Origin: Solirubrobacterales bacterium
GTDB lineage: Bacteria; Actinomycetota; Thermoleophilia; Solirubrobacterales; 70-9
NCBI GenBank assembly: GCA_016712175.1
Contig: JADJRQ010000001.1
Location: forward strand, 310,001 to 374,000
Reading direction: 5' to 3'
DNA: 64,000 nucleotides
This document shows, piece by piece, positions 24,232 through 35,816 of this stretch. The notes below the pieces were generated by a model. It saw only the letters and a program-made list of their open reading frames with translations, had not been told where the DNA came from and made no database searches. The translations under genes and the position numbers were made by a program. Each line of letters opens with the position of its first letter. Position 1 is the first letter of the stretch.

Positions 24232-25446
24232 CTAGGCCATCGCCTTCGATAAGTTTTCGTCAATTGACGCCAGAAACTCCTGAGTCGTCTGGTAAGGCTG
24301 GTCCGGGCCGATCAACAGGGCGAGGTCCTTGGTCATCTTGCCCTCTTCAACTGTCTCGATGCAGATGCGCTCGAGGGTCTCGGCGAACTTGGTGACTTCC
24401 GGGGTGTCGTCCATCCGGCCCCGGGCGGCGAGGCCGCGGGTCCAGGCGAAGATCGAAGCGATCGGGTTGGTCGAAGTCGGGTTGCCCTTCTGGTGCTCGC
24501 GGTAGTGGCGGGTCACCGTGCCGTGCGCGGCTTCGGCCTCTACCGTCTTGCCGTCGGGCGACATCAGGACCGAAGTCATCAGACCGAGCGAACCGAAGCC
24601 CTGGGCCACGGTGTCGGACTGGACGTCACCGTCGTAGTTCTTGCATGCCCAGACGTAGCCGCCCTCCCACTTCATGGCCGCCGCCACCATGTCGTCGATC
24701 AGGCGATGCTCATAAGTTATGCCGGCAGCATCGAAATCGGCTTTGAACTCAGCCTGGTAGATCTCTTCGAAGATGTCCTTGAAGCGGCCGTCGTACTTCT
24801 TCATGATCGTGTTCTTGGTCGACATGTAGACCGGGTAGCCACGGTCGAGTCCGTAACGGAGCGACGCGCGGGCGAAGTCCCGGATCGACTCATCGTGGTT
24901 GTACATGGTCATCGCGATACCGGCCTCGGGGAACTCGTGGACCACGACCTCGACCGGCTGGCCGCCGTCCTTCGGGGTGAAGGTGGTGGTCAGGGTACCT
25001 TCGCCTGGGATCAGCATGTCGGTCGCGCGGTACTGGTCACCGAACGCGTGACGGCCGATGACGATCGGCTTGGTCCAGCCGGGCACCAGGCGCGGGACGT
25101 TGGAGATGACGATCGGCTCGCGGAAGATGACGCCGCCGAGGATGTTGCGGATCGTCCCGTTGGGGGAGCGCCACATCTCCTTGAGGCCGAACTCCTTCAC
25201 CCGCGCCTCGTCCGGCGTGATCGTCGCGCACTTGACGCCAACGCCGTGCTCCTTGATCGCATTGGCCGAATCGATGGTGATCTGATCGTTGGTCGCATCA
25301 CGCGCTTCGATACCGAGATCGAAGTACTTGAGGTCGACGTCGAGGTACGGCAGGATCAGCTGCTCCTTGATGAACGACCAGATGATGCGGGTCATCTCGT
25401 CGCCATCCAGTTCGACGATCGGATTCTCGACTTTGATCTTCGGCAA
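24232..25446 (-). CDS. icd: NADP-dependent isocitrate dehydrogenase (homodimeric, eukaryotic-like type)
   Basis: A 404-residue TCA-cycle enzyme that converts isocitrate to 2-oxoglutarate and CO2. KVENPIVELDGDEMTRIIW is the hallmark of the IDH subfamily found in eukaryotes and some actinobacteria. The substrate motif WRSPNGTIRNILGG and NADP-region text AAHGTVTRHYREHQKG are present. The start is taken as the TTG at 25446 (LPKIKVENP), with GAAGGGAAG upstream; this gives the usual length. Upstream codons in frame run into the aidB promoter region and lack homology. Probably an operon with mdh. Confidence 0.95.
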   Translation of the reverse strand: MPKIKVENPIVELDGDEMTRIIWSFIKEQLILPYLDVDLKYFDLGIEARDATNDQITIDSANAIKEHGVGVKCATITPDEARVKEFGLKEMWRSPNGTIRNILGGVIFREPIVISNVPRLVPGWTKPIVIGRHAFGDQYRATDMLIPGEGTLTTTFTPKDGGQPVEVVVHEFPEAGIAMTMYNHDESIRDFARASLRYGLDRGYPVYMSTKNTIMKKYDGRFKDIFEEIYQAEFKADFDAAGITYEHRLIDDMVAAAMKWEGGYVWACKNYDGDVQSDTVAQGFGSLGLMTSVLMSPDGKTVEAEAAHGTVTRHYREHQKGNPTSTNPIASIFAWTRGLAARGRMDDTPEVTKFAETLERICIETVEEGKMTKDLALLIGPDQPYQTTQEFLASIDENLSKAMA

Positions 25447-25571
25447 GGCGGGTACTTCCCTTCGTTTTGGAACCGTCGGAAACTCCTGTGAGGAATGCGA
25501 TGGTATAGGCAGGGCGGAATTCAGGGCACTCGCGGGATCCGAGCCCCAAACCTGTGCGATCATGGGCCTTG

Positions 25572-27224
25572 ATGTCGGCTACTCACCAGGTTTTCAACCA
25601 GTCCACGGCGCTCGAAGACGTCAACCTCTTCCGCGTAGACCAGCCCCTTCAGGAGGCGCTCAAACGTGAGGGCGGCGGCTGGGCCGCTGACCGGGTCAGC
25701 AAACTCGGGGCGATCTGCGGCTCCGCTGAGGTCCAGCGCTGGGGCGTCGAAGCAAACGCGAATCCCCCAAAGCTGAAGACCCACGACCGCTTCGGCAACC
25801 GGATCGACGAAGTCGAGTTCCACCCCGCCTGGCACGAGCTGATGGAGATCGGCACCACACATGGCGTCCACTCCCTCCCGTGGACCGATCCCGTTCCCGG
25901 CTCAAACGTCGCCCGCGCGGCGCTGTTCACCCAGCTGACCCAGGCCGAAGCCGGAGTCGGCTGCCCGATTTCGATGACTTTCTCGGTAATCCCGGCGCTC
26001 CGGACGCAGCCCGAGGTGGCAGCAGAGTGGGAGCCCCGTTTCCTCTCGAATCGCTACGACGGCGAGTTGCGCCCGGCCGAAACCAAGCCCGCTGCCCTCG
26101 CCGGCATGGCGATGACCGAAAAGCAGGGTGGCTCCGACGTGCGGGCCAACACCACGAGTGCGGTGCCGCTGAACGGCGGCGGCCCCGGCGCCGAGTACGA
26201 GATCACCGGCCACAAGTGGTTTTGCTCGGCCCCGATGTGCGACGCCTTCCTCGTGCTGGCGCAGACCGGCGCCGGCGTCTCCTGCTTCCTGATGCCGCGG
26301 TTCACACCCGACGGCACCCGCAACAACTTCCACATCCAGCGGCTCAAGGACAAGCTCGGCAACAAGTCGAACGCGTCTTCCGAGGTCGAGTTCCGGGGCG
26401 CCTGGGCCCGGTTGATCGGTGAGGACGGTCGCGGTGTGCGAACGATCATCGAAATGGTCGGCCACACCCGACTCGACTGCGCGATCGGCGCAAGCGCCGG
26501 CATGCGCGCCGGCATCGCCCAGGCGAGCTTCTACGCGAGTAACCGTTCGGCCTTCGGCAAGAAGCTGATCGACCAGCCCCTGATGCAGAACGTGCTGGCC
26601 GACCTCGCGATCGAGTCCGAGGCGGCCACGTCCTCAATGATGCGCCTCTCCCGGGCCTACGACGACGCCGCAACCGGGGATGACGAAAACGCGCAGCTCC
26701 TGAAGCGCATCGCCACTCCGGTGCTGAAGTACTGGATCTGCAAGCGCGCGCCGTGGCATGCGGTTGAATCGCTCGAGTGTCTCGGCGGCAACGGTTACGT
26801 CGAAGAATCGGGAATGCCGAGGCTCTTCCGCGAAAGTCCCCTCACGTCGATTTGGGAAGGCTCCGGCAACGTGCAGTGCCTCGATGCCCTGCGGGCAATG
26901 GTCAAGAGCCCGGCCAGTGTCGAAGTTCTCTTCAACGAAATCGGCGAAGCCGGCGAAGCCGATTCACGGCTCGACGCCTACGTCGACCGGCTGAAGACCG
27001 CGATGGAGACTTCACCCGAGACCCTCGAAGTCCGGGCGCGGCGCATCGTCGAAGGGCTGGCGCTCGCCCTCCAGGGCTCCCTGCTGGTCCGACACGGCGA
27101 TCCGGCCGTCAGCGACGCCTTCTGCGCCTCCCGCCTCGGCGGCGACTGGGGAGAAGCTTTCGGCACCCTCCCGGCCGGACTCGATTACAGCGCGATCATC
27201 GCTCGCAGCACTCCGATCGTCTGA
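25572..27224 (+). CDS. aidB: AidB-like acyl-CoA dehydrogenase family protein
   Basis: A 550-residue flavoprotein. The N terminus SATHQVFNQSTALEDVNLFR is typical of AidB and distinguishes it from ordinary acyl-CoA dehydrogenases. The FAD/substrate region has AMTEKQGGSDVRANTT and EITGHKWFCSAPMCDAF. The C-terminal half has LECLGGNGYVEESGMPRLFR and TSIWEGSGNVQCLDALR. E. coli AidB binds DNA and is induced in the adaptive response to alkylation; its true substrate is unsettled. The ATG at 25572 is preferred over an upstream TTG. It is divergent from icd, and its stop lies one base from that of the M28 peptidase gene. Confidence 0.93.
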   Translation: MSATHQVFNQSTALEDVNLFRVDQPLQEALKREGGGWAADRVSKLGAICGSAEVQRWGVEANANPPKLKTHDRFGNRIDEVEFHPAWHELMEIGTTHGVHSLPWTDPVPGSNVARAALFTQLTQAEAGVGCPISMTFSVIPALRTQPEVAAEWEPRFLSNRYDGELRPAETKPAALAGMAMTEKQGGSDVRANTTSAVPLNGGGPGAEYEITGHKWFCSAPMCDAFLVLAQTGAGVSCFLMPRFTPDGTRNNFHIQRLKDKLGNKSNASSEVEFRGAWARLIGEDGRGVRTIIEMVGHTRLDCAIGASAGMRAGIAQASFYASNRSAFGKKLIDQPLMQNVLADLAIESEAATSSMMRLSRAYDDAATGDDENAQLLKRIATPVLKYWICKRAPWHAVESLECLGGNGYVEESGMPRLFRESPLTSIWEGSGNVQCLDALRAMVKSPASVEVLFNEIGEAGEADSRLDAYVDRLKTAMETSPETLEVRARRIVEGLALALQGSLLVRHGDPAVSDAFCASRLGGDWGEAFGTLPAGLDYSAIIARSTPIV

Positions 27225-27225
27225 T

Positions 27226-28419
27226 TTAGCCCGAGACCCAGCTCTTCGCGAGCCGGCGCACCATTGCCTCGCTCAGTTCAATCGCCTCATTCACTGTGTT
27301 GAAGTCGACGTTCGCCGAGATGTCGTTCGGCCAGTGGTAGTTGGCCGGTTGTTTCTCCTCGGTGCAGGAGCAGATCGAGACCGTCGGGTATCCGGCGGTA
27401 AGTGGCTCGAGGCCGTCGGTCCCGTTGTGGATCCTCAGGTTCGGCATCAGTTCGATCCCAAGTTCTTCGGCGGTCCGGTCAGCCAGGTCGAGCGCCTCCG
27501 AGGGGTAGTCGAACATCTTGAGGAAACCTTCGCCGCGGAGCACGGTCAAGTAAGGCGATCCGACTGTGTCGAGGTTGATGAAGAAGGTGGAATCGGTCGG
27601 CAGGGTGGGGAAGTGCCGTTTGCCGAAAGCCTCCATCCCTTCGCTGAATGACTCCTCTGCCCCGGCCGACAGCAGAATGATTCGCAGCCCTTCGGGTGGA
27701 TCGGCAATGAACCGCCGGGCGAGGTCGAGCAGGGCGATCACCGCAGTTCCGTTGTCGTTTGCCCCCGGCACGACGTCCCGGATGCCAATGTCGGCCATGG
27801 CTGCAGTCGAGCTGACCGAAAGCGCGACCGCGGATCGTGCGAGGCGGCGGTTTCCGGCTATCCCGGCCAGAGCGGCAAGAATCGGACCGCCGATAACCGG
27901 TGCCATCAGCATCGGGCTGGTGTCCATCGCCTTGAACATGCCGGTCTTCGAGACCAGCTTCGGAATACCGGGGTGGAAGATGAACCCGGAGTGGGCGGCG
28001 TCGTGGTGGCTGACCAGGACCACCGTGCGCTCGGCTTCGGGGTCCCCCAGCTCACAGATCACGTTTGAGGTCTGGCGCTTCGGCAGGATTTTCCTCAGCG
28101 GCCGGGACCGCGGCGGAAAGTCGGTGGCGATGGCCGCGGCACCGAAAATGCCGAGCGCTGCTGCGGCTACCCGGCGCCCGGTCAGGGCCGCGAGTCCGCC
28201 GAGCACACCGGCGGCCGTTCCGATGCCGATCGGCCACCAGTAGGTGCCGTGGACCGTTTCGGTTTCGATCCGCGCCTCGGCGCCGATCGCGGTGAGTTCA
28301 GCGACCATCCAGCGGGCGGCTTCGAGCTCTCCTTCCGACGCCGACGGGCGGTCGATCCGCTCGAGTGCCTCGAGTCGCTCCCGCAACCAGATTTCCAGGG
28401 TTTCAGTGCTCATGGCCAT
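27226..28419 (-). CDS. M28-family zinc metallopeptidase, membrane-anchored
   Basis: A 397-residue peptidase. Zinc ligands are visible: His and Asp in VLVSHHDAAHSG, bridging Asp in VPGANDNGTAV, Glu-Glu in LLSAGAEESFSEG, Asp in FINLDTVGSP and His near NYHWPNDIS. Two hydrophobic blocks, about residues 62-100 and 165-200, interrupt the peptidase domain. These suggest it is held in the membrane, as in a subset of bacterial M28 proteins. It probably acts as an aminopeptidase. It converges with the aidB-like gene with a single base between the stops. The start is ATG at 28419 or 28413. Confidence 0.88.
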   Translation of the reverse strand: MAMSTETLEIWLRERLEALERIDRPSASEGELEAARWMVAELTAIGAEARIETETVHGTYWWPIGIGTAAGVLGGLAALTGRRVAAAALGIFGAAAIATDFPPRSRPLRKILPKRQTSNVICELGDPEAERTVVLVSHHDAAHSGFIFHPGIPKLVSKTGMFKAMDTSPMLMAPVIGGPILAALAGIAGNRRLARSAVALSVSSTAAMADIGIRDVVPGANDNGTAVIALLDLARRFIADPPEGLRIILLSAGAEESFSEGMEAFGKRHFPTLPTDSTFFINLDTVGSPYLTVLRGEGFLKMFDYPSEALDLADRTAEELGIELMPNLRIHNGTDGLEPLTAGYPTVSICSCTEEKQPANYHWPNDISANVDFNTVNEAIELSEAMVRRLAKSWVSG

Positions 28420-28524
28420 CCCGGCCCACGATACCGGCGACCGGCAATCCGACCGGGGGCAACGTCACGGGGATCCCCTGCTCTTTAGGGGCTGATCGGA
28501 CCGGTCCCCTAGCATGGGTGGCCT

Positions 28525-29682
28525 ATGTTCGGTGGCGGCAGATCATTCACACTTTTCAAAGTCCGGGGAATTCGGGTCACGGTCGACTGGTCGTGGTTCA
28601 TCGTGCTGTTCCTGGTCATCTTCTGGCTCTCCGACTTCTACGGAAGCCTGCTCGGAGTGCCGAATTCTTCGACCGAGCCCTATCTGCTCGCGGTCGCCAG
28701 CGCGGCCGGGTTCTTCGGATCGATCGTGTTGCACGAACTCGGCCACGCCTTCATGGCCGCGCGGAACGGCATCGGCATCACGCGAATCTCGCTCTGGATC
28801 TTCGGTGGGGTCGCCCAGATGGACCGGGAATCGGACAGTCCGGGCACCGAATTCCAAGTCGCGATCGGCGGACCGGTCGTTACCGCGCTGATCGCAGCAG
28901 TGCTGTTTGCGATCGGCATCTTGACCGTTGGCTGGGCGGAGTTCCGGGATACGATGGAAATGGACCAGTTCGTCGGGACCTCTGGTGTGATCGCGATGGT
29001 CGGCTGGCTGGCAGCGGTCAACCTGATCGTCCTCTTTTTCAACCTTCTGCCGGCCTTTCCGATGGACGGCGGCCGCATCGTTCGCTCGATCGCCTGGAAG
29101 ATCACCGGCAAGCGCTCGGCCGCAACCCGCTTTGCCGCCGGACTCGGCCGGATATTTGGTTATCTGTTCATCGGTCTCGGCCTACTCCTGGCGGTTAGAG
29201 GTTCCGTCTTCAGTGGCGTCTGGCTCGCCCTGATCGGTGTGCTGATCACGGGGTCGGCCCGCGCGGCAACGGTTCAGACCAACGTGACCAGCCGGCTCGA
29301 CGGGATCAAGGTGGGCGACATCATGGATGAGCATCCCGTGGCGATACCCGCGACCACCTCGGTCGACCAGGCGCTCGACGAGTACTTCCTCCGATATCAG
29401 TGGTCCTGGTTCCCGGTGGTCGATGGCGGGAACCGCTTCCTCGGCATGATCATCCGCGACCAGGTCGATCAGGTGCCCGAGACGGACCGGACGTCGACTA
29501 CAGTTTCCGAGCATCTGGAGCTGAACAGCCGCGCCTTCCACATCTCCGAAGAGGCCCTGCTGGAAAGCCTGCTGGGCAACCCCGACATGCGGAAGTTCGG
29601 GGCGCTGATGGTGACCGATCACGGCGGGCAACTCGCCGGCGTGGTGACCGTGGAACAGCTCGGAAGAGCGCTCAAGCCCTAG
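28525..29682 (+). CDS. Site-2 protease (M50) with C-terminal CBS pair
   Basis: A 385-residue intramembrane zinc metalloprotease. HELGH (residues 70-74) gives two His ligands and the catalytic Glu, and the third ligand is in NLLPAFPMDGGR (about 172-183). About six transmembrane helices cover residues 18-250. The C terminus (about 265-385) holds two CBS motifs, as in SpoIVFB/Rip3-like proteases where CBS domains tie proteolysis to nucleotide binding. Substrates are typically anti-sigma factors or membrane remnants; none is evident nearby. It starts just after a promoter-sized gap and is followed on the same strand by a permease and a separate CBS protein. Confidence 0.93.
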   Translation: MFGGGRSFTLFKVRGIRVTVDWSWFIVLFLVIFWLSDFYGSLLGVPNSSTEPYLLAVASAAGFFGSIVLHELGHAFMAARNGIGITRISLWIFGGVAQMDRESDSPGTEFQVAIGGPVVTALIAAVLFAIGILTVGWAEFRDTMEMDQFVGTSGVIAMVGWLAAVNLIVLFFNLLPAFPMDGGRIVRSIAWKITGKRSAATRFAAGLGRIFGYLFIGLGLLLAVRGSVFSGVWLALIGVLITGSARAATVQTNVTSRLDGIKVGDIMDEHPVAIPATTSVDQALDEYFLRYQWSWFPVVDGGNRFLGMIIRDQVDQVPETDRTSTTVSEHLELNSRAFHISEEALLESLLGNPDMRKFGALMVTDHGGQLAGVVTVEQLGRALKP

Positions 29683-29743
29683 GGTCTCGCCGCCTTTCCA
29701 GGATCTGATTCATTTTCTTCTCGCCGCCCAATAGGATCGGCGT

Positions 29744-30997
29744 CTGGCACTCGCAGTCGCAACATTCCTGATCGTCCTCGCCTTTATCGCGAGCGAACGT
29801 GTCCACCGCACCAAGGTGGCACTGTTAGGAGCGGCAGTAGTAGTCCTTTTCGTAGGCGACTACAACCAGGAACTGGCGATCGAATCAGTCGAGTTCGCCA
29901 CGCTGGGGCTGCTCGCCGGCATGATGATGCTCGTCTACATCACCCAACAGACCGGCATCTACGACTACATCGCGGTTCGCGCCGGTCAGATCTCCCGCGG
30001 AAGGCCGTTCGTCCTCGTGGTGATGATGTCAGTCACGGTCACGATCCTCTCGGGGTTCCTCGACAACCTCACGACCATCCTGCTGATCGTGCCGATCACC
30101 TTCCTCCTGGCTGACACCCTCGACATCAGCCCGATGCCGCTGATCATGGTCGAGATCATGGCCGCCAACATCGGTGGTGCCGCGACCCTGATCGGTGACC
30201 CGCCGAACATTCTGATCGGTGCAGCCGCCAACCTCAGCTTCAACGACTTCCTGATCAACAACGCACCCGGGGTGATCGCGATCCTGGCGGTCGTGACGGT
30301 CGGGCTCTATTTCGTCTTCCGAAAACAGCTCCAGGTCGATGAGGCCAACCGCAGATTCGTCATGGAACTGGACGCAAAGGGCTCGATCTCGGACCCGGCC
30401 GAGCTCAAGCGGACCTTGCCGGTGCTGCTCGGCACGATCCTCCTCTTCTTCCTCCACGGCTACATCAACCTCGAACCCGCCACGATCGCACTGTCAGGCG
30501 CAGCAGTCGGGCTGGCGGTGACCCGGATCCCGATCGAAGAAGCCCTGGAGAAGATCGAATGGACCACGCTCTTTTTCTTCATCGGCTTGTTCGTGATGGT
30601 CGGCGCGCTGGAGGCGACGGGTGCGATCGACCACCTCGCCGACGCGATCCAGTCGGTGACCAACGGCAACCGTGACGCCGAGCTGGTTTCGATCATCTGG
30701 ACCGGCTCGATCGTCGGCGGCATCGTCGACAACATCCCCCTCACCACGGCGATGATCCCGGTGGTCGAACAGATCAAGGGCGACTCGGGTGACCAGGCCT
30801 ACTGGTGGGCACTTTCGCTCGGCGCCTGTTTCGGCGGCAACCTGACCATGGTCTCGGCTGCGGCAAACGTCGCGGCCGCTGGACTGGCCGACCGTGCCGG
30901 CCATCCGCTGAGCTTCTTCCAGTTCATGAAGATCGGCCTTCCGGTGACCCTCGTCTCAACGATTCTGGCAACGGCGTACATTCTCCTGCGGTACTGA
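29744..30997 (+). CDS. ArsB/NhaD-type ion permease (SLC13-like)
   Basis: A polytopic membrane protein of the ion transporter superfamily. GFLDNLTTILLIVPITF, NIGGAATLIGDPPNILIG and a second-half repeat IVGGIVDNIPLTTAMIPVVE mark the two inverted repeats of ArsB/NhaD/P-protein-like carriers; about 11 helices are visible. The ion (arsenite, Na+/H+ or an organic anion) is undecided, and no ars regulator or reductase is near. The first helix, ALAVATFLIVLAFIASERV, lies upstream of the first GTG (29816). The only candidate start that includes it is a CTG at 29744, 10 bp after an in-frame stop at 29732-29734. I use it, with reservation. Confidence 0.85.
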   Translation: MALAVATFLIVLAFIASERVHRTKVALLGAAVVVLFVGDYNQELAIESVEFATLGLLAGMMMLVYITQQTGIYDYIAVRAGQISRGRPFVLVVMMSVTVTILSGFLDNLTTILLIVPITFLLADTLDISPMPLIMVEIMAANIGGAATLIGDPPNILIGAAANLSFNDFLINNAPGVIAILAVVTVGLYFVFRKQLQVDEANRRFVMELDAKGSISDPAELKRTLPVLLGTILLFFLHGYINLEPATIALSGAAVGLAVTRIPIEEALEKIEWTTLFFFIGLFVMVGALEATGAIDHLADAIQSVTNGNRDAELVSIIWTGSIVGGIVDNIPLTTAMIPVVEQIKGDSGDQAYWWALSLGACFGGNLTMVSAAANVAAAGLADRAGHPLSFFQFMKIGLPVTLVSTILATAYILLRY

Positions 30998-31010
30998 AGG
31001 GAACGAAAAC

Positions 31011-31487
31011 TTGGCAGATCACATAGTCAGAGCAATCATCCGGGAGGTCAAACCTCTCGTGACATCCGATCCGGTCGGTTACGCCGCCCGTCGCGTGATC
31101 CAGTCCGGGCTGCCGGCATTGCCGGTGGTTGATGAGGACGGCAGCTACGCCGGTTTGTTCGGTGAACGCGAGTTCATGACTGCCGTCTTCCCCGGTTATG
31201 TCGGCACCTTGATGTCGGCCCGGATGATCCCCCGCTCGATCGACGAAACGATCGAACGCCGCATCGACAGTCAAGAAGAACCTGTCGGCGGCTACCTGAC
31301 CACCGATCCGGTCCTGGTCGAGGACGACTACGCCGACACCCTGCTGGCCGAGACCTTCCTGCACCACCGGGTAATGGTGGTCCCGATCGCGACGGAAGGA
31401 AGGGTCCACGCCGTGGTCACGAGGAGCGAGTTCTTCCACGCCCTCTACGAGCGCATCGCAGACATAGCCGAGGACTTCGGCGACTGA
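31011..31487 (+). CDS. CBS-domain pair protein, 158 aa
   Basis: A small soluble protein built of two CBS motifs (about 10-65 and 85-145): AARRVIQSGLPALPVVDEDG with YAGLFGEREFM, and LLAETFLHHRVMVVPIATEG with VHAVVTRSEFF. CBS pairs bind adenosyl nucleotides and act as energy sensors. The start is a TTG 13 bp after the permease stop, so it is very likely in the same operon and could regulate the permease in trans (inference). Confidence 0.85.
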   Translation: MADHIVRAIIREVKPLVTSDPVGYAARRVIQSGLPALPVVDEDGSYAGLFGEREFMTAVFPGYVGTLMSARMIPRSIDETIERRIDSQEEPVGGYLTTDPVLVEDDYADTLLAETFLHHRVMVVPIATEGRVHAVVTRSEFFHALYERIADIAEDFGD

Positions 31488-31560
31488 GCCGGGGGTGGGA
31501 AGTGATGGGATTCGGGCGGCGGTCGCGCCTCGATTCCGGTCGCTTCGCCCACCACTGGCC

Positions 31561-33878
<2,318 letters not shown>

Positions 33879-33972
33879 GAATGACTGAGGATACGAAAAC
33901 CCTGCTGGAAGCCTCCGTGTGAGCGTCGTCAAGCGGCGGGTCCTCCATCCACGAAACAATGGATCGAGACCA

Positions 33973-34794
33973 ATGACCGACTTCGAAACCGACACCGCTG
34001 CCATTGAAATAGCCCCCGGGCGTTCCCGGGTCGAACTGAACGACCGCTGGTGGATCGGGCCGGGTCCAAACGGCGGTTATGTCGCCGCCCTGATGCTCCA
34101 GGCAATGAGCGAGATGGTCGCCGAGGCGACCGAGGGCGCCAACGTCCAGCCGCCGCGGTCCCTTTCCGTCCACTTCCTGAGTGCCCCGTCGGTCGGCGAG
34201 GCCGAAGTCGCCGTCGAGATCGAGCGGCAGGGCCACTCGACCACCTTCATCTCCGCCCGCCTGATCCAGGATGGCGAGACCGAAGCCAAGGCGATGGCGG
34301 TCTTCTCAGCCGAGCGCCAGGGGCCTTCGTTCAACCATTCGAAGATGCCGTCGGTCCCTTCGCCCGAAGGAGGACTTGAGCTCGACACCGCCCAGGCCCC
34401 CGTCGCGGTTTTCACCCAGTACCGGGCCGTGCCGGTGATCGGTGGCTCCGCTTTCGGCGGCGGGCCCAGGGCTGAGACCGGCGGTTGGATGAAGCTGAAG
34501 GACGAGCAGCCGATGACCGCCGTTCTGGCCGCGGCGATGCTCGACGTCTGGTTCCCCGCTCCTTTTGTGACTCTGACCGAACGGGTCTTCGCTCCGACTC
34601 TCGAATACACCGTCCACTTCCCCCGGGAACTGCCGGTTCCGGGATCGGAAGCCGCCGACTGGGTCCTGGTCCGCCTGATGACCGACGAAGCCCACGACGG
34701 TCACTTCTCCGAGGACGGAGAGCTCTGGAGCCGCGACGGAACCCTGCTGGCCAGGTGCCGGCAGGTGGCCCTGCTGCGTTCCCCGAAGCCTTAA
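33973..34794 (+). CDS. Acyl-CoA thioesterase family protein (TesB-like double hotdog)
   Basis: A 273-residue protein resembling actinobacterial TesB/4HBT_3 thioesterases. The N-terminal hotdog reads LNDRWWIGPGPNGGYVAALM and RSLSVHFLSAPSVGEAEVAV. The second hotdog has PFVTLTERVFAPTLEYTVHF and GELWSRDGTLLARCRQVALL. Family enzymes hydrolyse acyl-CoA; chain length is unknown. The ATG at 33973 is preferred to a start at 33919. It is divergent from lysC and convergent with recR, which ends 69 bp downstream. That gap contains a run of nine G (34830-34838). Confidence 0.87.
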   Translation: MTDFETDTAAIEIAPGRSRVELNDRWWIGPGPNGGYVAALMLQAMSEMVAEATEGANVQPPRSLSVHFLSAPSVGEAEVAVEIERQGHSTTFISARLIQDGETEAKAMAVFSAERQGPSFNHSKMPSVPSPEGGLELDTAQAPVAVFTQYRAVPVIGGSAFGGGPRAETGGWMKLKDEQPMTAVLAAAMLDVWFPAPFVTLTERVFAPTLEYTVHFPRELPVPGSEAADWVLVRLMTDEAHDGHFSEDGELWSRDGTLLARCRQVALLRSPKP

Positions 34795-34862
34795 CACCGT
34801 CGGCCGGCAGGGCACGCCTGGCTCCGCGCGGGGGGGGGATCGTTGCCGGAACGCCGAGGGCC

Positions 34863-35463
34863 TTAGTCCGTGGTGCGCCTGCCGGCCACGGCGCGGCCGA
34901 GGGTTACTTCGTCGGCGTGCTCCAGGTCCGCGCCTACCGGCAGTCCTGCTGCCAGGCGGGTAACGCTGACCTGGCTTCGCAGCAGGTCTCCGATGTGGAT
35001 CGCGGTTGCCTCGCCCGTGGTGGTCGGGTTGGTCGCGAGGATCACTTCGGTGATGCCGCCGGCGGCAACCCGCTGACGCAGCTCGGAGATGCGAAGGTCG
35101 CCTTCGTCGATGCCGTCAATCGGTGACAGTGCGCCTCCGAGGACGTGGTAGCGGCCGCGGTATTCGTGGGTCCGCTCGATCGGGATCACGTCGGCGGGTT
35201 CTTCGACTACGCAGATCAAGGCCTCGTCGCGGGAGTGGTCCTCGCAGATCCGGCACTGCGGCCCTTCCGCGAGGTTGAAACAGATCTCACAGAGGCCGAC
35301 CTTCTCCTTGACCTCGATGATCGCCTCCGGACAGGCTGCGGACCGCGGCGTCGTCGCTCCGCAGGATGTGGAAGGCCAGCCGCTGGGCCGTCCGGCGACC
35401 GATACCGGGCAGCTGGGAAAGCTCGGCAGTCAGACGGCTGAGGGGTGCGGGACCTTCGCTCAT
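34863..35463 (-). CDS. recR: Recombination protein RecR (frameshifted)
   Basis: A protein of about 199 residues involved in RecFOR loading of RecA at gaps. The N-terminal frame starts at the ATG at 35463 (MSEGPAPLSRLTAELSQLPG) and carries the helix-hairpin-helix text GIGRRTAQRLAFHILRSDD. One extra G near 35329-35330 then shifts it. The C-terminal frame (to 34863) has the zinc motif CEIC...CRIC, Toprim sequence VVEEPADVIPIERT and the end typical of RecR. The start overlaps the ybaB stop by 3-4 bp, the conserved dnaX-ybaB-recR order. Since both halves are well conserved, sequence error is the likely reason for the break. Confidence 0.88.
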
Positions 35464-35816
35464 CCACCGGGGAGGCCGGGGCCACCCATACCGGGCATTC
35501 CCGGCATGTCGGGCATCTTCGAAGCCGCCAGCTCCTGGGCGGAGCGGATCGCCTCGTTCACGGCCGCCTGGACCATGTCGGCGAGCATGTCGACATCTTC
35601 CGGATCAACGGCGTCGGGGTCGATTACGACGTCCTTGATCGCCAGATCACCGGTGATCGTCACTTTGACCATGCCGCCGCCGGCGCTGGCCTCGACTTCT
35701 TCGTCCTTCAAAGCCTCCTGTGCCTGCATCATGTCGGTCTGCATCTGCTGAGCCTGCTTGAGCAGGGCGTTCATATCCATTCCACCGGGCATTCCGCCCA
35801 TTCCTTTACGCGCCAC
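35460..35816 (-). CDS. ybaB: YbaB/EbfC nucleoid-associated protein
   Basis: A 118-residue small DNA-binding protein that forms tweezer-like dimers. The core reads MNALLKQAQQMQTDMMQAQE, VEASAGGGMVKVTITGDLAI and DMLADMVQAAVNEAIRSAQE. Both ends are unusually rich in Gly/Met/Pro (GMGGMPGGMDM and MPDMPGMPGMGG). The start is a GTG at 35816 that shares one base with the dnaX stop. The end overlaps recR. The order dnaX-ybaB-recR is widely conserved. Confidence 0.95.
   Translation of the reverse strand: MARKGMGGMPGGMDMNALLKQAQQMQTDMMQAQEALKDEEVEASAGGGMVKVTITGDLAIKDVVIDPDAVDPEDVDMLADMVQAAVNEAIRSAQELAASKMPDMPGMPGMGGPGLPGG

Noticed and set aside
27225..27225. Single base between the stops of the aidB-like and M28 genes as a possible assembly join
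   Set aside because: Both C termini look natural, and near-zero convergent spacing is seen elsewhere in this window (39527-39529, 19594-19595).
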